DNA from: Paracoccaceae bacterium
GTDB taxonomy: Bacteria > Pseudomonadota > Alphaproteobacteria > Rhodobacterales > Rhodobacteraceae
Assembly (NCBI GenBank): GCA_007693835.1
Contig: RECW01000146.1
Location: forward strand, 1 to 43,730
Reading direction: 5' to 3'
DNA: 43,730 nt
The translations under genes were made by a program, and so were the position numbers. The notes beneath the pieces were generated by a model. It was not told the origin of the DNA. It saw only the letters and a program-made list of their open reading frames with translations, and ran no database searches. This document shows positions 16,145-22,946 of this stretch, in pieces (within the stretch, counting starts at the first letter, position 1; every line of letters begins with the position of its first letter).

Positions 16145-17410
16145 ATGCGATTTCTGCCCAAGCTGCTCGGCCGCGCCGTGCGGAAAGGCCGCCTGAAGGT
16201 GACCGGACCCGACGGCGAGGTTCACGTCTTCGGCGATGGCGACGGCCCGTCCGCCGCCATCCGCATCACCGATCGCGCGTTCGACTGGCGCATCTTCCTC
16301 AATCCCGAACTGAACGCGGGCGAGGCGTTCATGGACGGCGGATTGGTGATGGAGGAAGGCGACGTCTACGCCCTCCTCGAAGTCTTCTTCGTCAACAAGC
16401 GCAGCTTCGACCTGACCCCGAGCCAGATTTTCTGGCGCGGGATCGCGCGGAGCGGCCGGCGCATGCTGACCTACAACACCGTGACGCGCGCCCGGCGCAA
16501 CGCGGAGGCGCATTACGACATCGGCAACGACCTCTACCGGCTGATGCTCGACCGCGACCTGCAATACTCCTGCGGCTACTGGCCCGAGGGCGTCGATACG
16601 CTGGAGGCGGCGCAGACCGCGAAGAAGCGCCGGATCGCCGCCAAGCTGCGGCTGGAGCCGGGCATGCGGGTGCTCGACATCGGTTGCGGATGGGGCGGCA
16701 TGGCGCTCTATCTCGCGGCGCTCTGCGACGTGGAGGTGACCGGGGTCACCCTGGCCGCCGAGCAGCACAAGGCGGCCGTGGCGCGCGCCGAAGCGGCCGG
16801 CCTCGCGACCCGCGTCCGCTTCGAGCTTCGCGACTACCGCGAGGTGACGGAGACCTTCGACCGCGTCGTGTCCGTCGGCATGATGGAGCATGTCGGCGTG
16901 GGCTGCCTGCCCGACTATTTCCTCGCGGTCCGCGACCGGCTGGGGCCGCGCGGGCTGGCGCTGATCCACTCCATCGTCACCAAGGCGCCGCCCGGCGTGA
17001 CCGGCCCGTTCATCCGCAAGCACATCTTCCCGGGCGGCTACTCCCCGGCGCTGTCGGAGACCTTCGCCGCCGTCGAGAAGAGCGGGCTATGGCCGCTCGA
17101 CGTGGAGATCTGGCGGGTCCACTACGCGGAGACCCTGCGCGCATGGCGGGCGAACTTCCTCGCCGCGCGCGACAGGCTGCCCGGCTACGACGACCGCTTC
17201 AAGCGCATGTGGGAGTTCTACCTCGCCGCCTGCGAAGGCGCCTTCCGCTACGGCGCCTCGTGCGTGGCGCAGTTCCAGCTCGGCCGTGAGCGGGACGCCG
17301 CGCCGCTGACGCGCGACTACATCGGCGAGACGGAAAAGAACCTCGCGGCGGCCGAACCCGCCGTCCTGCCGCGCCTCCTCGCGTCGGCTGACGCCGCTTT
17401 CGCCGCGTGA
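16145..17410 (+). CDS. cfa: Cyclopropane-fatty-acyl-phospholipid synthase
   Basis: This 421-residue SAM-dependent enzyme adds a methylene bridge to unsaturated acyl chains of membrane phospholipids. Features: an N-terminal lipid-binding-like domain, HYDIGNDLYRLML, the conserved YSCGYW with Cys143, SAM motif LDIGCGWGGMAL (177-188), Glu248 in SVGMMEHVG, and the later LIHSIVTK and KHIFPGGYSP blocks. Length fits Cfa. ATG 16145 follows GGGGGG. It lies 92 bases after mlaC on the same strand and may be cotranscribed. Related mycolic-acid-type cyclopropane synthases lack the N-terminal domain, so Cfa is the better call. Confidence 0.93.
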   Translation: MRFLPKLLGRAVRKGRLKVTGPDGEVHVFGDGDGPSAAIRITDRAFDWRIFLNPELNAGEAFMDGGLVMEEGDVYALLEVFFVNKRSFDLTPSQIFWRGIARSGRRMLTYNTVTRARRNAEAHYDIGNDLYRLMLDRDLQYSCGYWPEGVDTLEAAQTAKKRRIAAKLRLEPGMRVLDIGCGWGGMALYLAALCDVEVTGVTLAAEQHKAAVARAEAAGLATRVRFELRDYREVTETFDRVVSVGMMEHVGVGCLPDYFLAVRDRLGPRGLALIHSIVTKAPPGVTGPFIRKHIFPGGYSPALSETFAAVEKSGLWPLDVEIWRVHYAETLRAWRANFLAARDRLPGYDDRFKRMWEFYLAACEGAFRYGASCVAQFQLGRERDAAPLTRDYIGETEKNLAAAEPAVLPRLLASADAAFAA

Positions 17411-17468
17411 AGGCTGGACGCGGCACGCCAAGCCGCTAGGCTCCGCGTCGACCTTGCACGGATTGTCC

Positions 17469-18812
17469 ATGACCGATCTCGCCGCCCTCGCCGACCTGCT
17501 GGTCGCCGAAGCCCGTCGCGCCGGCGCCGACGCCGCCGACGCCGTCGCCCTCTCGTCCGCGGAGACCGGCGTCGCCGTCCGCGGCGGCGCGCTGGAGGAG
17601 GCGGAGCGCTCGGAGAGCGTGGACTTCGGGCTGCGCGCCTTCGTGGGCCGGCGCCAGGCCTGCGTCTCGGCCTCCGACCCGCGCCCCGAGACCCTGCGGA
17701 TCCTCGCCGAGCGCGCCGTCGCCATGGCGCGCGAGGCGCCGGAGGACCCGTGGTGCGGCCTGCCCGACGCCGCCGAACTCGGCGCGTCCGTCGACCCCGC
17801 GACGCTCGAAATGGCGGATCCCGCCGAGCCGCCCTGCCCCGCCACGTTGCAGGCGCAGGCGCTCGAAGCCGAGGCGGCGGCGCTCGCGGTCGCAGGCGTC
17901 TCTCAGGTCGAAAGCGCCTCGGCCGGGTGGAGCCGCGGCGCGATGGCGCTCGCCGCCTCGAACGGCTTCCGCGGCGGCTATGCGCGAACCTCCTTTTCGG
18001 TCTCGGTCTCGGCCATCGCCGGCACGGGGCTCGGGATGGAGAGCGATTACGACTACGCCGCGCGCCGCTTCGTCGCCGATCTGCCCGATCCCGCCGAGAT
18101 CGGCCGCCGCGCCGGCGAGCGCGCCGCCGCGCGCCTCGGGCCGCGCAAGCCGCCGACCGGCCCGGTTCCGGTGATCTTCGACCGCCGGGTCGCGCCGTCG
18201 CTCATCGGGCATCTGCTCGCCGCGGCGAACGGCGCGTCCGTCGCGCGCGGGTCGAGCTGGCTGCTGGGCCGCATGGGCGCGGCTGTTCTGCCCGACTGGG
18301 CCGATCTGGTCGAAGACCCGCTGATCCCGCGCGGCCCGGCGTCGCGCCCGTTCGACGGCGAAGGCTTCGCCTGCCGCCGCGCGCCGATCGTGGAGGGCGG
18401 GCGGCTCGCGCGCTGGCTGCTCGACACCGCGAGCGCGCGCCGCCTTGGCCTCTCCAGCACCGCGAACGCCCGCCGCGGCACGAGCGCGCCGCCGAGCCCC
18501 GGGGCCTCGAACGTCCGCCTGACGCCCGGCGCGCAGAGCCGCGACGCGCTGATCGCCGGCGTCTCGCGCGGGCTTCTGGTCACGTCGCTCATCGGGTCGA
18601 GCGTGAACCCGACGACCGGGGCCTACAGCCGCGGCGCGTCCGGGTTCTGGATCGAGAACGGGGCGCTCGCCTATCCGGTGACCGAAGCCACCATCGCGGG
18701 CTCCCTGCCCGACTTCCTGCCGCGCATCGTGGCGGCGGACGACCCGGACCCGCATGTGTCGACATCCGCGCCCACGCTGCTGGTGGACGGCCTTGTCGTC
18801 GCCGGCGGCTGA
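17469..18812 (+). CDS. pmbA: PmbA/TldE family protein of the TldD-TldE protease
   Basis: This 447-residue protein is of the TldD/PmbA (U62) family. The long N-terminal region has GVAVRGGALEEAERSES and DFGLRAFVGRRQACVSASD; the C-terminal part has PVIFDRRVAPSLIGHLL, ARGSSWLLGRMG and NVRLTPG, ending with GASGFWIENGALAYPVTEATIAG. No HExxxH zinc motif is seen, so this is the non-catalytic TldE (PmbA) partner of the TldD metalloprotease; tldD is not in the window. The pair processes small peptides such as microcin B17 precursors and degrades CcdA in Escherichia coli. Start: ATG 17469, with only a weak GGAT upstream. An in-frame TTG at 17454 is possible. Confidence 0.9.
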   Translation: MTDLAALADLLVAEARRAGADAADAVALSSAETGVAVRGGALEEAERSESVDFGLRAFVGRRQACVSASDPRPETLRILAERAVAMAREAPEDPWCGLPDAAELGASVDPATLEMADPAEPPCPATLQAQALEAEAAALAVAGVSQVESASAGWSRGAMALAASNGFRGGYARTSFSVSVSAIAGTGLGMESDYDYAARRFVADLPDPAEIGRRAGERAAARLGPRKPPTGPVPVIFDRRVAPSLIGHLLAAANGASVARGSSWLLGRMGAAVLPDWADLVEDPLIPRGPASRPFDGEGFACRRAPIVEGGRLARWLLDTASARRLGLSSTANARRGTSAPPSPGASNVRLTPGAQSRDALIAGVSRGLLVTSLIGSSVNPTTGAYSRGASGFWIENGALAYPVTEATIAGSLPDFLPRIVAADDPDPHVSTSAPTLLVDGLVVAGG

Positions 18813-19578
18813 CCTCGCGCTGCTGGTCGAGGCCGCGCAGGCGGCCGGCGACGCGGCCATGGCGTTCTTCGGTCGCGCGAAGCAGTGGGACAAGCCCGAG
18901 GGCGCCGGCCCCGTGACCGAAGCCGACCTCGCCGCGGACGCCCTGCTGAAGCGCACCCTGTCCGCCGCGCGCCCCGGCTACGGCTGGCTCTCGGAGGAGA
19001 CGCCCGACGACGCGGCGCGGCTCGGCCATGAGCGGATCTTCATCGTCGACCCCATCGACGGCACCCGGGCCTTCATCGCGGGGACAGGCGGCTGGTGCGT
19101 GGCGGCGACGGTGGTGGAGGCCGGGCGTCCGGTGGCTGCGGCGGCGTGGTTTCCGGTCGAACGCAAGCTCTATCAGGCGGCGGCGGGCCTCGGCGCCACG
19201 CGCGACGGCGCGCCGATCCGCCCCTCGGCGCGGGAGACGGTGGGCGGCGCGGAGGTCCTTGCCGGCGCCGCGCAGCTTGAGCCGCGCCACTGGCCCGGCG
19301 GCGCGCCGCCCGTCCGCCGCGGCTTCCGCCCGTCTCTGGTCCACCGCTTCTGCCTCGTGGCGGAGGGGCGCGTGGACGCGACGCTGAGCTTTTCCGACGC
19401 GTGGGAGTGGGACGTCGCCGCGGGCGCCCTGATCGCGGCGGAGGCGGGGTGCGTCGTCACCGACGGCCACGGCGCGCCGCATCGCTTCAACGCGCCGCGC
19501 CCCAAGACGCCGGGGCTCGTCGTCGCGCCCCCGGCGCTGCATGCGGCGCTGATGGCCCTGCGGCTGGGCGCGCGTTGA
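18793..19578 (+). CDS. Inositol monophosphatase family phosphatase (CysQ-like)
   Basis: This protein of about 261 residues has the metal-dependent phosphatase signature: the WLSEETPD acidic site, IVDPIDGTRAFIAG (DPxDGTxxF) and WDVAAGALIAAEAG. Substrate could be inositol phosphate or 3'-phosphoadenosine 5'-phosphate; the sequence alone does not decide. The start is uncertain: the reading frame overlaps the end of pmbA. I placed it at TTG 18793, which has GGTGGA upstream and gives a 20-base overlap with pmbA. ATG 18754 has no ribosome binding site. It is followed by the DUF4170, acyltransferase, waaA and lpxK genes, an arrangement I recognise from alphaproteobacteria. Confidence 0.88.
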   Translation: MSSPAADLALLVEAAQAAGDAAMAFFGRAKQWDKPEGAGPVTEADLAADALLKRTLSAARPGYGWLSEETPDDAARLGHERIFIVDPIDGTRAFIAGTGGWCVAATVVEAGRPVAAAAWFPVERKLYQAAAGLGATRDGAPIRPSARETVGGAEVLAGAAQLEPRHWPGGAPPVRRGFRPSLVHRFCLVAEGRVDATLSFSDAWEWDVAAGALIAAEAGCVVTDGHGAPHRFNAPRPKTPGLVVAPPALHAALMALRLGAR

Positions 19579-19643
19579 CGCCCCGCCCCCCCTGCGTATA
19601 GCTGCGCCCGAGCCGAGAAACCCCGACCAGCGGAGCGCGCCCG

Positions 19644-19886
19644 ATGCCCACCCGACTGCACCTCGTCTTCGGCGGCGAGCTCAAGGACCCGCAGGGCACC
19701 GAGTTCGTCGATCCCTCGAACCTCGAGGTTGTCGGGATCTATCCGAACTACGCGGCGGCGCTCGAGGCATGGCGGTCGGCGGCGCAGCGGACCGTCGACA
19801 ACGCGCAGATGCGCTTCTTCATCGCGCACCTTCACCGGCTGCGCGACGAGGAGATGGAGACGAGCCGCACCGAGGAGATGGGCTGA
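19644..19886 (+). CDS. DUF4170 small protein
   Basis: This 80-residue acidic protein matches DUF4170: RLHLVFGGELKDP, then FVDPSNLEVVGIYPNY and a helix AALEAWRSAAQRTVDNAQMRFFIAHLHRL. No function is known. No signal peptide or membrane segment is present, so it should be cytoplasmic. ATG 19644 has GGAG eight bases upstream. It sits between the inositol-phosphatase-type gene and the DUF374 acyltransferase gene in the lipid A block, and the GTG start of the latter is 24 bases after its stop, so it is likely cotranscribed with envelope genes. Confidence 0.9.
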   Translation: MPTRLHLVFGGELKDPQGTEFVDPSNLEVVGIYPNYAAALEAWRSAAQRTVDNAQMRFFIAHLHRLRDEEMETSRTEEMG

Positions 19887-19909
19887 GCGCCGGCGGCCGC
19901 CGTTCCGCC

Positions 19910-20662
19910 GTGCGCGGCAAGCGCGCCCCGAAACGGGCTTCGTGGCTGGGCAACGCCCGCGATTCAAGAATCCTGCGCGCTGTGGTCGCGCGGGCTGCCG
20001 CCGCGTGGATCAGGTTCGTCTGGCGCACCACGCGCTGGCGGCGCGTCGGCACCGCGCATCGCGTCGCGGTTCTGGCGACCGGCGGCCCCGTGATCGCCGC
20101 GTTCTGGCATGGCCGCCTGTTTTTCTCGCCGCTCTGGGGGGCCGAGGGGCGGCGCACCTTCGCGATGATCTCGAACAACCGCGACGGGGCGCTGATCGCC
20201 GCCACCGCCGAACGCTGCGGCATCGAGCCGATCCGCGGCTCGTCCGCCGACCCGCGCAAGCCGGGCAAGCGCAAGGGCGGCGCGGACGCCTATCAGGCGG
20301 CGGCCGAGGCGCTGGCGGGATCGCATGTCGTCGCCGTGACGCCGGACGGGCCCCGCGGGCCGCGCATGCGCGCGCAGCCGGGCGTCGCCGTGCTGTCGGC
20401 GCGCTTCCGGGCGCCCGTGGCGCCCATCGTCTTCTCGACGCGCCGCGGCAGGCTCGCGCGCAGCTGGGACCGCTTTCTCATCCCCCTGCCCTTCGACTCC
20501 GGCGTGATGCTCTACGGTCCGCCGATCCCGCCGCCCGAGGGCGACGACGCGGAGGCGATCGAGGCCCATCGCCTCGCCATCGAGGCGGCGCTGAACGCGC
20601 TCACCGCCGAGGCCGACGCCATGGTCGGCCGGACGCCCGTCGACCCCGATCCTCCGGCATGA
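19910..20662 (+). CDS. DUF374 lysophospholipid acyltransferase family protein
   Basis: This protein of about 250 residues belongs to the DUF374 branch of the acyltransferase superfamily. Markers are VIAAFWHGRLFFSPL (an HxR-type variant of the usual His-x4-Asp), MISNNRDGALIA, IEPIRGSSADPRKPGKRKGG and VTPDGPRGPRMRAQPGVAVLS. The molecule acylated is not established; its place next to waaA and lpxK suggests lipid A or another envelope lipid. Start: GTG 19910 is the first plausible start after the DUF4170 stop, with a weak ribosome binding site; the frame is open further upstream but would overlap DUF4170. The stop overlaps the waaA start (ATGA). Confidence 0.87.
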   Translation: MRGKRAPKRASWLGNARDSRILRAVVARAAAAWIRFVWRTTRWRRVGTAHRVAVLATGGPVIAAFWHGRLFFSPLWGAEGRRTFAMISNNRDGALIAATAERCGIEPIRGSSADPRKPGKRKGGADAYQAAAEALAGSHVVAVTPDGPRGPRMRAQPGVAVLSARFRAPVAPIVFSTRRGRLARSWDRFLIPLPFDSGVMLYGPPIPPPEGDDAEAIEAHRLAIEAALNALTAEADAMVGRTPVDPDPPA

Positions 20663-21936
20663 CGCCGGTCCCGCTCGCCGCCTATCTCACGCTGTCGGAG
20701 GTCGCCGGGCCTGGCGCGCGCCTGCTGCTCGCGCGTCGCGCCGCGCGCGGCAAGGAGGATCCGGCGCGGCTGGGCGAGCGCATGGGCCGCCCGTCGGCCG
20801 CGCGGCCCGACGGCGCGCTGGTGTGGCTGCACGGGGCGAGCGTCGGCGAGGGGCTCGCGGCGGCGGCGCTTGCGGCGCGGATGGGGGCCGCGTGCGAAGA
20901 CCTGTCGTTCCTGCTCACGACCGGCACGCGGGCCTCGGCCGCGCTGCTGGCCGAACGGCTGCCCCCGCGCACCCGCCACCAGTTCGCGCCGCTGGACGTC
21001 GCGCCCTGGGCGCGGCGCTTTCTCGACTGGTGGCGCCCGGCGCTGTCGGCGCGGATCGACAGCGAGCTGTGGCCGGCGACCTTGGTCGCCGCGGCGGCGC
21101 GCGGACCGCTGGCGCTGGTGAACGCGCGCGTGTCGGCGCGCAGCGCGCGGCGCTGGGCGCTGGCGCCGCGCTCGGCGGCAGCGCTGCTCGACCGTTTCGC
21201 GCTGATCCAGACGCAGGACGCGGCGACGGCGGAGCGTCTGGCGCGTCTCGGCGCCGACACCGCCCGGCTCTCGGTCGGCGGCGCGCTGAAGGCGGCCGCG
21301 CCGCCGCCCGAAGCCGACCCCGCGGCGCTCGACGCGCTGCGCCGCGCGGTGGGCGCGCGTCCCGTCTGGCTGGCCGCCAGCACGCACCCCGGCGAGGAGG
21401 CGGCGGCGCTCGACGCCCACGCCCGCGCCGCGTCGGCGCTGCCCGGTCTGCTGACGATCATCGCGCCGCGCCACCCGGAGCGTGGCCCCGAGATCGTCGC
21501 GCTGACGGCGGCGCGGGGCCTTTCCGGGACGCGTCGGAGCGCGGGCGATCCGCCGGGCGGCGACGTCCATGTCGCCGATACGCTGGGCGAGATGGGGCTT
21601 TGGTATCGGCTCGCCCGGTTCGCCTTCCTCGGCGGCTCCCTCGCGCCGCGCGGCGGGCACAACCCTTACGAACCGTCGGCGCTGGGCGTCGCTCTCGCGC
21701 ACGGCGGCGCGGTGGCGAACTTCGCCGCCGCCTACGCGGCGCTGGAGGGCGCCGCATGGCGGGTCGCCGATGGCGCCGGGATCGCCGAGGCGTTGCGCGC
21801 CGCGCTCAAGCCCGACGGCGCGCTCACCGAAGAAGGCGCCCGCCGCGCCGCAGCCGGCCGCGCCGCCCTCGCCCCCGACGAAGGTCCGGCCGAACGCGCG
21901 AGCGCGGCGCTGCTCGCGCTGATCGGCGCGCCGTGA
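20659..21936 (+). CDS. waaA: 3-deoxy-D-manno-octulosonic acid (Kdo) transferase
   Basis: This 425-residue glycosyltransferase attaches Kdo to lipid IV-A on the cytoplasmic face of the inner membrane. Family blocks are ARLGERMGRPS near the N-terminus, VWLHGASVGEGLAA, LLTTGTRASAALLAERLP, HQFAPLDVAPWARRFLDWWRP, ARIDSELWPAT, LVNARVSARSARRW, WLAASTHPGEEAA and the C-terminal FLGGSLAPRGGHNPYEPSALG. Whether it adds one or two Kdo residues cannot be told. ATG 20659 overlaps the DUF374 stop by four bases and its stop shares one base with the lpxK start, so the three genes are translationally coupled. Confidence 0.95.
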   Translation: MTPVPLAAYLTLSEVAGPGARLLLARRAARGKEDPARLGERMGRPSAARPDGALVWLHGASVGEGLAAAALAARMGAACEDLSFLLTTGTRASAALLAERLPPRTRHQFAPLDVAPWARRFLDWWRPALSARIDSELWPATLVAAAARGPLALVNARVSARSARRWALAPRSAAALLDRFALIQTQDAATAERLARLGADTARLSVGGALKAAAPPPEADPAALDALRRAVGARPVWLAASTHPGEEAAALDAHARAASALPGLLTIIAPRHPERGPEIVALTAARGLSGTRRSAGDPPGGDVHVADTLGEMGLWYRLARFAFLGGSLAPRGGHNPYEPSALGVALAHGGAVANFAAAYAALEGAAWRVADGAGIAEALRAALKPDGALTEEGARRAAAGRAALAPDEGPAERASAALLALIGAP

Positions 21937-22946
21937 TGCATCCGCCGGGCTTCTGGGACCGCCCCGCAGGGCCGCTCGCGGCGGCGCTGACGCCGCTGTC
22001 GTGGCTCTGGCGGGCCGGCGGCGCCCTGCGCCGCGCGCGGGCGCGCCCGTTCCGCGGCCCCGTGCCGGTGATCTGCGTCGGCAATCTCACGCTCGGCGGC
22101 GCCGGCAAGACGCCGACCGCCATCGCGCTGCTCGCGGCGCTCGCCGAGCGCGGGGCGCCTGCGGCGGCCGTCTCGCGCGGCCATGGCGGAACCGAGCGCG
22201 GCCCGCACCGCGTCGATCCGGCGACCGACGCGGCGGCGCGCGTCGGGGACGAGCCGCTGCTGCTCGCCGCCTTCGCGCCCACGTTCGTGGCGCGCGACCG
22301 CGCCGCGGGGGTCGCCGCGGCGGCGGCGGCCGGCGCCCGCGTCGTCGTGCTCGACGACGGGCACCAGAACCCCTCCGTGGTCAAGGACCTGTCGCTCGTG
22401 GTGGTGGACGCGGGCGCGGGCTTCGGCAACGGCCGCGTGTTTCCCGCCGGTCCGCTGCGCGAGCCCATTGCGGAGGGCCTCGCCCGCGCCGATTCGGTGG
22501 TGCTGATCGGCGACGACGCCGAGGCCGCGGCGACTCTGGCGCGGTGGCCGTCGCTGTCGGATAAGCCGGTCCTGCGCGCGCGGCTGACGCCCTTGGCGAC
22601 AGGGCTGCCGCTGGAGGGCGCGCCGGTGGTCGCCTTCGCCGGCATCGGCCGCCCCGAGAAGTTCTTCGCCACCCTGCGCGCGCTCGGCGCCGACCTCCGC
22701 GCGACGCGCTCCTTCCCCGATCACGCGACCTACGCCCCCGCGCTGCTCCGCCGTCTCGCCGCCGAGGCGCGGGCGGCCGACGCCATGCTGGTGACGACCG
22801 AGAAGGACGCCGTGCGCCTGCCCCCCGCCTTCCGGCGGGAGGTGATGGCCCTGCCGGTGCGGCTGGCGTTCGACGATCCCGCGGCGCTGGCCGCGCTGCT
22901 CAGCCCCGTCTGCGCCGCCGCGACGACGCCTCCGCCCCCGGCTTGA
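21936..22946 (+). CDS. lpxK: Tetraacyldisaccharide 4'-kinase
   Basis: This 336-residue inner-membrane-associated kinase phosphorylates the 4' position of tetraacyldisaccharide 1-phosphate to form lipid IV-A. It starts PPGFWDRPAGPLAAALTPLSWLW, has the P-loop GNLTLGGAGKTPTA (Lys58), VSRGHGG, the conserved LDDGHQNPSV motif and GFGNGRVFPAGPLREP, and VTTEKDAVRLP near the end. Length is normal. TGATG overlap with waaA. The last 47 bases overlap the 3' end of the opposite-strand RACE gene; the overlapped part encodes the poorly conserved Ala/Pro-rich tail. Making LpxK's substrate requires lpxA-D, lpxH/I and lpxB, which are not here. Confidence 0.95.
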   Translation: MHPPGFWDRPAGPLAAALTPLSWLWRAGGALRRARARPFRGPVPVICVGNLTLGGAGKTPTAIALLAALAERGAPAAAVSRGHGGTERGPHRVDPATDAAARVGDEPLLLAAFAPTFVARDRAAGVAAAAAAGARVVVLDDGHQNPSVVKDLSLVVVDAGAGFGNGRVFPAGPLREPIAEGLARADSVVLIGDDAEAAATLARWPSLSDKPVLRARLTPLATGLPLEGAPVVAFAGIGRPEKFFATLRALGADLRATRSFPDHATYAPALLRRLAAEARAADAMLVTTEKDAVRLPPAFRREVMALPVRLAFDDPAALAALLSPVCAAATTPPPPA

